33,425 bases of DNA, taken from positions 1-33,425 of the forward strand of contig JBBECS010000014.1 of assembly GCA_040881685.1 (NCBI GenBank). The letters run 5' to 3'. The notes beneath the pieces were generated by a model. It worked only from the letters and a program-made list of their open reading frames with translations. It was not told the origin of the DNA and made no database searches. Positions within the stretch are counted from its first letter, which is position 1, and the number at the start of each line of letters is the position of its first letter. Positions 1-8,547 of this stretch are shown here, piece after piece. Source of the stretch: Acidimicrobiia bacterium (lineage in GTDB: Bacteria; Actinomycetota; Acidimicrobiia; IMCC26256; PALSA-555). The translations under genes and the position numbers were made by a program.

Positions 1-2
1 CA

Positions 3-16
3 TAGAACGTGTTTCA
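3..16. promoter_or_regulatory. KstR-like operator 1
   Basis: TAGAACGTGTTTCA fits the published KstR pattern TnnAACnnGTTnnA at every fixed position. It lies 63 bp before the ATG of the PhoD-like gene at 80. It could also serve a gene beyond the left edge. Confidence 0.6.
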
Positions 17-79
17 ATCTACCGGCGGCCTCCGAAGGGCGGCCACTCCCGGGGTGTAGCGGACTACCGTGCCCGCCGG

Positions 80-1573
80 ATGGCTGACGAATCGGGCGCG
101 GTGTTCCAGCACGGGGTCGCGAGCGGCGATCCCCTCACCGACCGGGTGATGCTGTGGACCCGCGTCACTGGCGGAACCGACGCCCCCGTCCCGGTCGAGT
201 GGGCCGTGAGCCGGGATCCCGAGCTCGATGACCTGGTTGCGTCGGGTCAGGTCGAGGCGAACGCGAACGGCGACTGGACGGTGCACGTCGATGCCGACGG
301 ACTCGAGCCGGAGACCCACTACTACTACCAGTTCACTGCGCTCGGATCGTCGTCACCCATCGCGCGGACGCGCACCCTCCCCGACACGACGGATCACGTG
401 CGCTTTGCGATGGTCTCGTGCGCCAAGTTCAACGCCGGCTTCTTCAACGCATACGCGCGGATCGCCGCCCGTCACGATCTCAACTTCCTCCTGCACCTCG
501 GCGACTACATCTACGAAGCGTCCAACACACCACCGAAGACGCAGACACCCGGCGCCGACATCGGTCGGCCATTCGAGCCGCTCACGGAGTGCGTGACGCT
601 CGACGACTACCGCACCCGGTACAGCCAGTACCACCGCGATCCCGACGTGCAGCTCCTGCATCTGTCGCACGCGATCATCCCGACGCTCGACGACCACGAG
701 TTCGCCGACGGGGCATGGCGCCAGGGCGCCACGGAGCACAAGCCTGAGTACGGCACCTGGGCCGACCGGAAGGCCAACGCCTTCCGAGCCCGCGAGGAGT
801 GGCTACCGGTCCGGCGGCCTGACCCGGCTGACCCGTCGCGTGTCTGGCGTTCGGTGGCACTCGGCGCACTCGCCGACGTGTTCCTCATCGACGCCCGGAC
901 CAGACGGGACGAACCGGTCGGCGGTGAAGGTATGAATGACCCGACGCGAACAGCGCTCGGCCCCGAGCAGCGAGGGTGGCTGCTCGACTCGCTCGACCGC
1001 TCCAAGGCGTCGTGGCGGATCCTCGCCAACCCGTCGGTGATGGGTCGCACCTGGAGTGCCGACCTGCCCGAAGAGGTTCGCCCCGGTCTTACGAAGGTGA
1101 AGCTGCTCAACGATGACGGGCAGGGCCCCGACTTCGATCAGTGGGACGGATATCCCGCGGAGCGCGAGCTCCTGCTCGACCACATCGCCGACAACGGGAT
1201 GGACAACGTGGTCGTGTTGAGTGGCGACGTGCACGTGTCGCTCGTGCTCGAGCTGCACCACAACAAGGACGAGCCGGTCGCTCCCGAATTCGTGACGCCG
1301 AGCCTCACCTCGCAGAACCTCGACGACAAGATGAAGTGGCCGCGTCACTCCGGCGACTCCGAGGCGATCGCGGTTCGAGCGCAGGAACTGCTCCCCGACT
1401 GGCAGTGGGCCGACCTCGACAGCCACGGCTACGTCGTCGTCGACGTCGTCCCCGACCAGATCCGCGTGGAGTTCTGGCACCTCGATACCGTGCTGGAGCG
1501 CACTCCCAACGAGGAGTTAGCGAGCAGCTGGGTCGTGGAACGCGGTTCGGGTCGCGCCGCGCGCGTCTCCTAG
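80..1573 (+). CDS. PhoD-like metallophosphoesterase (alkaline phosphatase D family)
   Basis: Predicted 497-residue phosphomonoesterase or phosphodiesterase of the PhoD family, which uses a metal cluster to hydrolyse phosphate esters. The N-terminal PhoD domain begins at once (HGVASGDPL, residues 11-19, then LWTRV). The metallophosphatase core shows VSC at 112-114, HLGDYIYE at 139-146, LDDHEFADG at 203-211 and SGDVHVS at 381-387, the usual metal-binding Asp, Asn and His blocks. Most PhoD enzymes are exported with a Tat signal; none is visible here. The frame stays open to the left window edge, but it holds no ATG, GTG or TTG before position 80, so 80 is the best visible start. The stop overlaps the convergent CoA-transferase stop by 4 bases (ctag). 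A KstR-like site lies just upstream. The physiological substrate is unknown. Confidence 0.88.
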   Translation: MADESGAVFQHGVASGDPLTDRVMLWTRVTGGTDAPVPVEWAVSRDPELDDLVASGQVEANANGDWTVHVDADGLEPETHYYYQFTALGSSSPIARTRTLPDTTDHVRFAMVSCAKFNAGFFNAYARIAARHDLNFLLHLGDYIYEASNTPPKTQTPGADIGRPFEPLTECVTLDDYRTRYSQYHRDPDVQLLHLSHAIIPTLDDHEFADGAWRQGATEHKPEYGTWADRKANAFRAREEWLPVRRPDPADPSRVWRSVALGALADVFLIDARTRRDEPVGGEGMNDPTRTALGPEQRGWLLDSLDRSKASWRILANPSVMGRTWSADLPEEVRPGLTKVKLLNDDGQGPDFDQWDGYPAERELLLDHIADNGMDNVVVLSGDVHVSLVLELHHNKDEPVAPEFVTPSLTSQNLDDKMKWPRHSGDSEAIAVRAQELLPDWQWADLDSHGYVVVDVVPDQIRVEFWHLDTVLERTPNEELASSWVVERGSGRAARVS

Positions 1574-3921
1574 GTCGCCATCCGTTCGCCGATCACGCCG
1601 CGCTCGGCAAGCTGCTCGACATCAGCGTCGGTGCAGTCCAGCTCCGCGAGGATCTGGCGGTTGTGCTGGCCGAGGGTCGGCGCGCCGAAGTGGTGGAGTA
1701 CGTCGGTGAACGAGAACTGCATCGGCCAACCCGGATAGCGCCTCACGCCTGCGATCGCGTGGTCCAGCTCGACGAACCACCCCCGGGCGTTGAGCTGGGG
1801 GTCGTGGTACATGCGGGGCACAGCGAGAACGGTCGCGACCGGGATGCCGAGCGGGCGTAGCGCGTCAAGGACCTCGTCAGGGGTTCGTTCGAGTGTCCAC
1901 CCCGCGATGCCCCCGTCGAGCTCGTCGTGGCGCGCGAGCCGTCCGGCCAGTCCGACCAAGCCGTCGTCGTCCACCCAATCGTCGCGGCCGATGGCCGCGA
2001 CGAACACTCGCCACTGCTCATCATCCGACACGGTGATCGCCACCCACTCCGGAATCGGAGACTCCGCTCGACAGGGGTACACACCTTGCGGCGCGACGGC
2101 TCGATCGCGGTTGCCGTCGCGGGGAACCGCCTCGCCCCGCGCCGACCACTCGATGACAAGCTCCGCGGTCACGTTGGCGCCCGTCTCGAGCTGCGCGACC
2201 TCGATGAGCTGCCCCTCGCCGGTGCGGTCGCGGTGGTCGAGCGCGGCTTGGACAGCGACCGCGGCGTGCATCCCGATCACCGGATCGGCCAAGCCGCCCG
2301 GGTGCATCGGCACTTCGGGTGGACCGGTGACGCTGGCCATGCCAGTCGCCTGCTCGATGACCATCGCCCAACCCACGTAGTCGCGCCATGGGCCTTCGAG
2401 ACCGAAGCCGGGCATGCGCACCATCACGATGTCCGGCTTGACCGCCCTGAGCTGCTCGTAGTCGAGCCCGAACTGCTCGATGACACGGGCCGAGAAGTTC
2501 TCGAGCACCACGTCGGCCCGCTCGACGAGCTTCAAGAAGAGCGCTCGGCCCTCGTCGGTCGAGAGCTCGAGCGTGACCTCGCGCTTGTTGAGGTTGACGG
2601 CCGCGAAGATGCCGCCGCGCTCGTACCAGTCGTCACCCATCTGGGGCACCGCGCCCGAGAACCGGAAGCCGTCGGGTCGACGGCTGGACTCGACCTTGAT
2701 CACCTCGGCACCCAGTGATCCGAGGTACATCGTGCAGTACGGACCGGCCCAGAACGTCCCGAGATCCAGCACGCGCAACCCGGCGAACGGCAACCCCTGC
2801 GGGTTCTCGGCACGCTGAGCAACCGCATGGGTTGTTGAGCGTGCCGAAAACCCCGTGCTGGTCCCGAAGTCGGGTGCGCGACCGCGGCGTGCTGCGGGGG
2901 TGGCGCTCAGGCGGTAGGGCGGACCGGGCATCGTGACGCTGTCTTCCTCGACGAAGAACGGGCGCTCACGGAATTGCGCGTAGTCGAGCATCATCCGGCC
3001 ATCACCAACGGGTGCGGTCGGCACGCGGAACGCCTGGCCGATCTCCACGATCTCCTCTGCATCGCGTTCGTCGAGCCATGGCTGGATGCGGGCAAAGAAC
3101 TTCTCGAGGAGCGCGCCGCCAGCCGAGATCTCCTGTTGGCGCGGGCCGTACTCCTCGACGCCGAGCATTACGCACGAGTCGACGAACTGCTGCCCGGTGA
3201 GGCAGTTGATGCCGACCCAGCCGTCGCGACAACGCACGATGCCGGGGAGCGGGAAGTAACTCGCCGACGGCGGCGGGCGACCGGCGGAAAGCATGTCGTC
3301 AAGCACGATCATCGGGTACGGCAACGTTCCAACCAGGCATTCCATCACCGAAAGGTCGACGGTAACTGGCTCGGCACACGTCCGAGCCGTTCGAGCCGCG
3401 CTGAGTGCGGCCGCGGCCGCGTACGTGCCGGCTGCGTACTCGTGAATGCGCGCGCCGACTTGCACGGGATCGCGGTTCGGCACGCCATGGGGCGACACCC
3501 ATGCGCCGAACGCCTGGAGGGTGAGCCCGCTCGTCGGGATCCCCACGTACGGGCCGTGCTGGCCGAAGTCCGAGATGCGGACGAGACCGAGCGACGGGTT
3601 GGCCGCAAACAGGGAGTCGATCGCCACACCACGCGCCTCGAGCCCGCCCGCGCCGAGGCTCTCGACGATGAGATCAGCGCTCTCGGTCGCTGAAAGGAGC
3701 TGCGCTCGCCCTTCGTCGGCGAGCAGATCGGTCGCAACGCTGTGCTTCCCGCCGTTCAGAAACCGAAACAGCGCGCCACCGCGCCAGTTCCGCAGCGGAT
3801 CGCCATGCGCTGGCTCCACCTTGATGACATCGGCACCGAGCTCGCACAGCAGCTTCGTCGCGTAGGGCGCCGCGATCTCGCCACCGATCTCGAGCACCCG
3901 CAACCCATCCAAAGCGCTCAC
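1570..3921 (-). CDS. Double-domain CaiB/BaiF (type III) CoA-transferase family protein
   Basis: A 783-residue protein with two tandem CoA-transferase family III domains. The first runs from about 3 (LDGLRVLEIGG, LGADVIKVEP) to 340. The second runs from about 378 (FAGLRVLDLGTFWAGPY, LGAEVIKVES) to the end. Characterised family members move CoA between carboxylic acids, or epimerise acyl-CoAs, through an aspartate in an FDxxxQAxSG-like block. At the equivalent places I read Ser131 (PTSGLTLQAFG) and Ala519 (GWAMVIEQATG), so neither half appears to keep the aspartate. The start is taken as the GTG at 3921, directly before the first conserved segment; upstream codons in frame look like non-coding sequence. 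It is the last gene of the minus-strand DUF35-Ltp-FadE operon. CoA-transfer activity is uncertain; a CoA-ester binding or racemase-like role is possible. Confidence 0.88.
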   Translation of the reverse strand: MSALDGLRVLEIGGEIAAPYATKLLCELGADVIKVEPAHGDPLRNWRGGALFRFLNGGKHSVATDLLADEGRAQLLSATESADLIVESLGAGGLEARGVAIDSLFAANPSLGLVRISDFGQHGPYVGIPTSGLTLQAFGAWVSPHGVPNRDPVQVGARIHEYAAGTYAAAAALSAARTARTCAEPVTVDLSVMECLVGTLPYPMIVLDDMLSAGRPPPSASYFPLPGIVRCRDGWVGINCLTGQQFVDSCVMLGVEEYGPRQQEISAGGALLEKFFARIQPWLDERDAEEIVEIGQAFRVPTAPVGDGRMMLDYAQFRERPFFVEEDSVTMPGPPYRLSATPAARRGRAPDFGTSTGFSARSTTHAVAQRAENPQGLPFAGLRVLDLGTFWAGPYCTMYLGSLGAEVIKVESSRRPDGFRFSGAVPQMGDDWYERGGIFAAVNLNKREVTLELSTDEGRALFLKLVERADVVLENFSARVIEQFGLDYEQLRAVKPDIVMVRMPGFGLEGPWRDYVGWAMVIEQATGMASVTGPPEVPMHPGGLADPVIGMHAAVAVQAALDHRDRTGEGQLIEVAQLETGANVTAELVIEWSARGEAVPRDGNRDRAVAPQGVYPCRAESPIPEWVAITVSDDEQWRVFVAAIGRDDWVDDDGLVGLAGRLARHDELDGGIAGWTLERTPDEVLDALRPLGIPVATVLAVPRMYHDPQLNARGWFVELDHAIAGVRRYPGWPMQFSFTDVLHHFGAPTLGQHNRQILAELDCTDADVEQLAERGVIGERMAT

Positions 3922-3949
3922 GCCGCGGGAGCGTAGAGCGATGAGCGGC

Positions 3950-5206
3950 CTACCCGTTCTTCGGGACCTCGCGGAAGGGGTCCGTCTTGTCTGGCCGCGG
4001 CTCGGAGGGGAGACCCAGGACGCGCTCGCCGAGGATGTTGCGCTGCACTTGCTCGGTGCCTCCGCCAATTCTAATGCCCCATTGACCGAGGAACTGCTGT
4101 TGCCAGAACCCGTCCTCGTACGCGTCGGTCTTGTACAGCATCCCGGCCGGCCCTTCGATCGCCAGCGCGAGGTTGCCGTTCTCGGCGACGTGCTCCGACA
4201 TGGCGAGCTTCAAGACCGAGCTCTCGGGTCCCGGCGGCTTCCCCGCCTTGGCCGCGGCGCGAGCGCGCTCACCGAGCCAGCGCATCGTCTGGAACCGCGT
4301 GAATGCGGCGGCGAGGCGCTGCCGCACGACGGGGTCGTCGGTCTTCCCGAAGTGCCGGGCAAGCTCGGCGTAGTCGCGGAATCCCATGCCGGTTCCGCCA
4401 CCGCCGATCAGCGCGCGCTCGCTCATGAGCGTTGACTGCGCGACACCCCAACCGCCGTTCACCTCGCCGAGAACGTTCTCGTGCGGGATGCGCACGTCGG
4501 TCAGGAACGTCTCGTTGAAGTGCGCGACACCCGTGATCTGGCGCAACGGCCGCGCCTCGATCCCAGGCGTCGACATGTCGACGAGGAAGTACGTGATGCC
4601 GCGATGCTTCGGCACATCCCAATCGGTGCGGGTGATGAGGATCCCCCAGTCGGCGACGTGCGCGAAGGAGTTCCAAACCTTCTGACCGTTGACGATCCAC
4701 TCGTCGCCGTCGCGGTCGGCTCGGGTGGTGAGACCAGCGAGATCCGATCCGGCACCGGGCTCGCTGAACAGCTGACACCAGAGCTCATCGCCACTCAGCA
4801 GCGGCGGGATGTAACGCTTCTTCTGCTCCTCGGTGCCGTGCGCCAGGATCGTGGGCACCACCATCCCGAGGCCCACCGAGAAGATGCCCGTGTCGACCTC
4901 GTAGCGCGCGACCTCTTGTTGGAACGCGCGTTGCTGCGCGGCCGTGCCGCCCCGGCCGCCGTACTCCGACGGCACCGTGATGCCGCCGAACCCGGCGTCG
5001 TAGAGCTTGCGCTGCCAGGAGCGTGCCCGTTCGAGGTGATGCTGCTCGTCATCGGCCGACACCGTGGTCGCGGTGAACCGGCGCTTGAACTCGTTGGCGT
5101 CGGGTCGACGCTTCTCAGCGTTGGCATCGAGCCACGCCCGTACCTCGGCTCGAAACGACGCAAGCGCCGGATCTTCTTGTTCGGGCGGCGCCGCGACCGT
5201 CGCCAC
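3950..5206 (-). CDS. Acyl-CoA dehydrogenase (FadE, alpha-type subunit)
   Basis: A 418-residue FAD-dependent acyl-CoA dehydrogenase that introduces an alpha,beta double bond into an acyl-CoA. Visible blocks are GITVPSEYGGRG (about 75-86), the FAD/substrate segment LFSEPGAGSDLAGL (about 146-159), NGQKVWNS (173-180) and the C-terminal GGGTEQVQRNILGERVLGLP. The usual YEGT glutamate is replaced by GGGT. A candidate base is Glu263 in LMSERA, at the place of the helix-G glutamate of FadE26-type subunits. This pattern is known from alpha subunits of heteromeric steroid acyl-CoA dehydrogenases, yet no beta-type gene is adjacent. The start is a GTG, 2 bases after the ltp3-like stop, indicating tight operon coupling. 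The substrate is unassigned. Confidence 0.9.
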   Translation of the reverse strand: MATVAAPPEQEDPALASFRAEVRAWLDANAEKRRPDANEFKRRFTATTVSADDEQHHLERARSWQRKLYDAGFGGITVPSEYGGRGGTAAQQRAFQQEVARYEVDTGIFSVGLGMVVPTILAHGTEEQKKRYIPPLLSGDELWCQLFSEPGAGSDLAGLTTRADRDGDEWIVNGQKVWNSFAHVADWGILITRTDWDVPKHRGITYFLVDMSTPGIEARPLRQITGVAHFNETFLTDVRIPHENVLGEVNGGWGVAQSTLMSERALIGGGGTGMGFRDYAELARHFGKTDDPVVRQRLAAAFTRFQTMRWLGERARAAAKAGKPPGPESSVLKLAMSEHVAENGNLALAIEGPAGMLYKTDAYEDGFWQQQFLGQWGIRIGGGTEQVQRNILGERVLGLPSEPRPDKTDPFREVPKNG

Positions 5207-5208
5207 GG

Positions 5209-6375
5209 CTACTTCTTCTTATCGACCGCGTCGAGCGTCGAGCCGACGACCCACATCGCGAAGTACTGCGCCGAGCCGCCGTACGCCTGCGCGAGACCGA
5301 CGTGCGCATCAGCGACCTGGTGCTCACCGGCCTCGCCACGCACCTGGAGCGCCGCCTCGGCGAAACGGAGCATGCCCGACGCGCCGATGGGATTCGACGA
5401 GAGCACGCCGCCCGACGCGTTCACCGGGAAGTTGCCCGTGATCTCGGTCTCGCCCGACTCGACCATCCGCCAACCCTCACCGGGACCGGCGATGTCATGA
5501 CCCTCGAGCCACATCGGCTCGTACCACGAGAACGGCACGTACAGCTCGGCGACGTCGATCTGCTCGCGAGGGTTCTTGATCCCCGCGGCGTCGTAGACCA
5601 TGTGCGCGCACTCCACGCCGGCTCGCGGCCGCACCGTGTCACGCCCCGGGAACGTGCCGAGCTCGCTGCGCATGGCAGTACCGAGCACCCATGCGGGCTT
5701 GCGCGGCGCCTTCTTCGCACCGGCCTCGTTCGTCAGGACCATCGCGACCGCGCCATCCGAGGACGGGCACGACTCGAGGAAGTGGATCGGGTCCCACAAC
5801 ATCGGGGACTCCTTCACCTTCTCGATCGAGATGTCGGGCAGGTGGAGGTGCGCGTACGGGTTCTTGCACGCGTTCTGACGGTCTTTGACTGCCACCTTCC
5901 ACCCGATGTCTTCGGGCGCGCCCGAGCGCCTGATGTACGTGCGCATCCACGGCGCGAAGATGCCGCCGGCCCCCATGCCGCCGCTGCGACCGCCGGCGAG
6001 ACCCCACTGCGCGTTGCCCTCGGCTTGCTTCTCGTACGCCACGGTGAGCACGCGGTCGTGCACCCCCGTCTGCACGAGGTGCGTAGCGACGAGCGCGGTC
6101 GATCCACCCACGCTGCCGGCGGTGTGCACGCGCATGATCGGCTTGCCGTTCGCGCCGAGCGCGTCCGCCATGCTCAGCTCGGGCATCATGACGCCCTCGA
6201 ACGGGTCCGGTGCCTTGCCGAGGACGACGGCGTCAATGTCGGTCCAGTTCAGCTCCGCGTCGTCGAGAGCACGCTGCGCGGCCTCGCGCACGAGGCCCGG
6301 GAGCGACACGTCGTCGCGCTTCTTCTTGTGCTTGGTCTGGCCGATCCCGATGACCGCGGCGGGCTGAGTGCTCAT
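5209..6375 (-). CDS. ltp3: Thiolase-fold lipid-transfer-type protein (Ltp3-like)
   Basis: A 388-residue member of the SCP2-thiolase or lipid-transfer group. The start MSTQPAAVIGIGQTKH is typical of the family, and the length is close to M. tuberculosis Ltp3. True thiolases carry a nucleophilic Cys near residue 88, a GHPxGxSG histidine and a C-terminal CxGG. Here the equivalents read HTAGSVGGSTAL (84-95), SSNPIGASG and QAYGGS, so all three catalytic positions seem replaced. Such proteins (Ltp2 is the studied case) act as retro-aldolases with a DUF35 partner in steroid side-chain removal. The ATG lies one base after the stop of the upstream ltp4-like gene, and two DUF35 genes are in the same operon. 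A complex with them is inferred. The exact substrate is unknown. Confidence 0.85.
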   Translation of the reverse strand: MSTQPAAVIGIGQTKHKKKRDDVSLPGLVREAAQRALDDAELNWTDIDAVVLGKAPDPFEGVMMPELSMADALGANGKPIMRVHTAGSVGGSTALVATHLVQTGVHDRVLTVAYEKQAEGNAQWGLAGGRSGGMGAGGIFAPWMRTYIRRSGAPEDIGWKVAVKDRQNACKNPYAHLHLPDISIEKVKESPMLWDPIHFLESCPSSDGAVAMVLTNEAGAKKAPRKPAWVLGTAMRSELGTFPGRDTVRPRAGVECAHMVYDAAGIKNPREQIDVAELYVPFSWYEPMWLEGHDIAGPGEGWRMVESGETEITGNFPVNASGGVLSSNPIGASGMLRFAEAALQVRGEAGEHQVADAHVGLAQAYGGSAQYFAMWVVGSTLDAVDKKK

Positions 6376-6376
6376 G

Positions 6377-7432
6377 TCAGTCCCCTTCGAGCACGGCGAC
6401 GAGGTTCTGCTGGAGACATTGGCCCGAGGTGGCGTGCGCAACCGCGCGCTTCTTTCCGCGCTCTGCGATCTGGCGCGCCGCCTCCGCGAAGCGAGCCAGC
6501 CCAACCGCCATCACTGGATTCGCGGCGAGCGGGCCGCCTGACGGGTTGATCTCGACGCCGTCGCCCAGACCGAGCTCTTGGCTCAGGAGCTTCTCTTGGT
6601 ACGAGAAGGTCGCCGACAGCTCGGCCACGTCGACCTTGCCCTTCCCCACTCCCGCGTTCTTGCCTGCGATTCGCGTCGACGGTGACTCGGTCAGGTCACG
6701 CATGCCGGGCTGGTGGATGTCGATGCGATGGTCGATCCCTCGGATCCACACCGGGCGCTTGCTGAGTGCCTTCGCCTTGTCCGCGGTCGCAAGCACAACG
6801 GCACAGGCTCCGTCAGAGATCGGCGGGAGGTCGTGGCGGCGCAGCGGAGCCGTGACATAGGGCTCCTTCAGCAGCGTTTCCGGGTCGTCGTCGCCAGTGA
6901 CTTGCGCGTAGGGGTTCCCGATCGCGTTCTTCCGGCTGCGCGTCGCCGTCTCGGCCATCTCGCGCTCGGTGATCTTCCCGGCGTCGAGCATGGCGCGCGC
7001 CTGGAGTGCTGCGAGCGACACTGGGTCGGCACCGAGCGGCGTCAGCGTGTACGGGTCCATCTGCAGCGGATAGATCTCCGCCGGAAGACCCGGCGACGAC
7101 TTCCCCGAGCCGAACACGAGGGCGGTGTCGATGTCGCCATGCTGGAGCCGGACCCACGCCTCGTAGAGCGCCCACGCGCCGTCCATCTCGACGTGCGACT
7201 CCGAGATCGGGGGCCATGCGCCGACGGCTTCGAGGTTCATCACGAATGCAAACGTCTGCCCGGAGAGGTAGTCGCACGAGCCAGCGCACGTGAAGCCGAT
7301 CTCGCGGCGCTCGACCCCGGCGCGCTCGATCGCTTCGCTGATCACCGGGAACAGGAACTGCGGTTCGGTGAGTTCGGCCTGACGCAATGACGGCGACTGC
7401 GCGTACCCGACGATTGCGATGTCGTTGGCCAC
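6377..7432 (-). CDS. ltp4: Thiolase-fold lipid-transfer-type protein (Ltp4-like)
   Basis: A 351-residue thiolase-superfamily protein, shorter than the neighbouring Ltp3-like one and close in length to M. tuberculosis Ltp4. The start region DIAIVGYAQSP is typical. The nucleophile region reads SHVEMDGAWALYEA (79-92) with no cysteine. The histidine block reads PSGGPLAANPVMAVG instead of GHPxGxSG. A C-terminal SGQC is present. Ordinary thiolysis is therefore unlikely. An aldolase or structural partner role with the DUF35 proteins is more plausible. The start is a GTG just 2 bases after the stop of the DUF35 gene at 7435-7995. The order DUF35, Ltp4, Ltp3 matches Rv3521-Rv3522-Rv3523 as I recall it. 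Confidence 0.85.
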   Translation of the reverse strand: MANDIAIVGYAQSPSLRQAELTEPQFLFPVISEAIERAGVERREIGFTCAGSCDYLSGQTFAFVMNLEAVGAWPPISESHVEMDGAWALYEAWVRLQHGDIDTALVFGSGKSSPGLPAEIYPLQMDPYTLTPLGADPVSLAALQARAMLDAGKITEREMAETATRSRKNAIGNPYAQVTGDDDPETLLKEPYVTAPLRRHDLPPISDGACAVVLATADKAKALSKRPVWIRGIDHRIDIHQPGMRDLTESPSTRIAGKNAGVGKGKVDVAELSATFSYQEKLLSQELGLGDGVEINPSGGPLAANPVMAVGLARFAEAARQIAERGKKRAVAHATSGQCLQQNLVAVLEGD

Positions 7433-7434
7433 GG

Positions 7435-7995
7435 CTAGAAGACCTTGTCCGAGTAGTCGTCGGGCGACGCGTCAGGCTCGCCCGTCGGCTTCCAACCCTG
7501 GATGGCGCCTTCGGCCGTTCCCCAGCTGCGATTCGTGATGTCGTCGACCTTGCGCTCGGAATCGGGCGCCCAGACCACTTCGACGCGCATCCCTGGATGC
7601 ACCTGCTCGACCGGCACCTCCAACAGATCCTGGAGGCTGAGGTTCCCGCCGCCGTCCAGCTGGAGCGAGACCTTGGCAAAGGGCTCGGTCTCCTCCTGCC
7701 CGTAGTACTGGACCGGAGTGACCACCGTGTAGTTGGTGACGATGCCGCGCGTCGCGAGCTCGATCTCGTCGGCCTTGGTCGTGGGCACGACACAGATCGG
7801 GCAGTAGCCACGGGGCGGCGAGTACACGAGGCCGCATTGCGGACACCGGTGCCCGATGAGACGCTTGTCCATGAGCGCATCGGCGAACTCGCGCACGACC
7901 GGGCACAGCAGCTCGTGGTACTCGAGCTGCATGAAGAAGTCCATGCCCGCGACCGGCGCGTTGGGGTCGACCTCGTCCTGCTTGGCGTCGGTCAC
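7435..7995 (-). CDS. DUF35 OB-fold protein with intact zinc ribbon
   Basis: A 186-residue protein with the rubredoxin-like zinc ribbon plus OB-fold arrangement of DUF35 (ChsH2 C-terminal type). A leading helix region (LEYHELLCPVVREFADAL) is followed by HRCPQCGLVYSPP and GYCPICVV, which give two CPxC knuckles, and then by a beta-rich OB domain (VTNYTVVTPVQYYG, KVSLQLDGGGNLSL, GMRVEVVW). DUF35 proteins bind Ltp aldolases or thiolases and acyl-CoA. The GTG start is preceded by a strong GGAGGG six bases upstream. It overlaps the stop of the other DUF35 gene by 4 bases (GTGA), so the two are translationally coupled. It probably acts with one of the two downstream Ltp proteins. Confidence 0.88.
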   Translation of the reverse strand: MTDAKQDEVDPNAPVAGMDFFMQLEYHELLCPVVREFADALMDKRLIGHRCPQCGLVYSPPRGYCPICVVPTTKADEIELATRGIVTNYTVVTPVQYYGQEETEPFAKVSLQLDGGGNLSLQDLLEVPVEQVHPGMRVEVVWAPDSERKVDDITNRSWGTAEGAIQGWKPTGEPDASPDDYSDKVF

Positions 7996-8435
7996 TTCGA
8001 TCCCTCCGGCACGAAGGCCTCGAGGTCGGTGATGTGCCCGATGCGCTCCTGCTTCCAACGCGGCACGACCCGCATGCCTGTCTGCATCGAGTCGATGCCC
8101 CCGGCGTCCACGACGTGGAGCAGACCGGTGTCGGCACCATCGAGCTTGATGAGTGCGAACGCGAACGGATGGTCAAGCGGGTGCTTGCGGGAGGGCTCGG
8201 TCACCCAAGCCCACGTGGTCACCACGCCACCCGGCCCCACCGGGACCAGGTCGCCATCGAGCGCATCGCCGGTGGTGGGATCCCACTCGGTGGGAGGGCA
8301 GAGCACGCGACCGTCGCGGCTCTTGATGCCGAGAACTTGCCCGTCGCGCATGCCGGTGAGGAACGCGCTGTACACCGGCCCGAGCGTGCGCGTGTACGGG
8401 AACTCGATGGTGTGGGTGGTGAGCCGTTCCTGCAC
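7992..8435 (-). CDS. DUF35-type OB-fold protein with degenerate zinc ribbon
   Basis: A 147-residue protein recognised by the DUF35/OB pattern (GPVYSAFLTGMRDGQVLGIKSR, then GDLVPVGPGGVVTTWAWV, PFAFALIKLDGADTGLLHVV, GMRVVPRW). At the zinc-ribbon position it has only one cysteine (VLCPPTEWDP), so it should not bind zinc there. It is the first gene of the operon that runs down to 1570, and its start GTG has an in-frame stop ten codons upstream. M. tuberculosis Rv3521, as I recall about 300 residues long, may correspond to this protein fused with its downstream neighbour. It probably forms a heteromer with the intact DUF35 protein. A KstR-like site lies 80 bp upstream. Confidence 0.78.
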   Translation of the reverse strand: MQERLTTHTIEFPYTRTLGPVYSAFLTGMRDGQVLGIKSRDGRVLCPPTEWDPTTGDALDGDLVPVGPGGVVTTWAWVTEPSRKHPLDHPFAFALIKLDGADTGLLHVVDAGGIDSMQTGMRVVPRWKQERIGHITDLEAFVPEGSK

Positions 8436-8514
8436 CCCTGGTCGCCTCGCTTCGCTCGAACTTCATGCGGCACCGGTCGGCGAAGCCGCCGGCGCCGCGG
8501 CCACCATCACGGAG

Positions 8515-8528
8515 TAGAACACGTTCCG
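8515..8528. promoter_or_regulatory. KstR-like operator 2
   Basis: TAGAACACGTTCCG matches TnnAACnnGTTnnA except the last base. It lies in the 112 bp gap between the regulator stop (8548) and the first gene of the DUF35-Ltp-FadE-CaiB operon (GTG at 8435). That suggests this operon has its own controlled promoter. Confidence 0.65.
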
Positions 8529-8547
8529 GTTTTGTCTGGCAAACCGG

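Noticed and set aside
4469-4480. GAGAACGTTCTC palindrome resembling a KstR site
   Set aside because: There is no two-base spacer between AAC and GTT, and it lies inside the FadE coding sequence.
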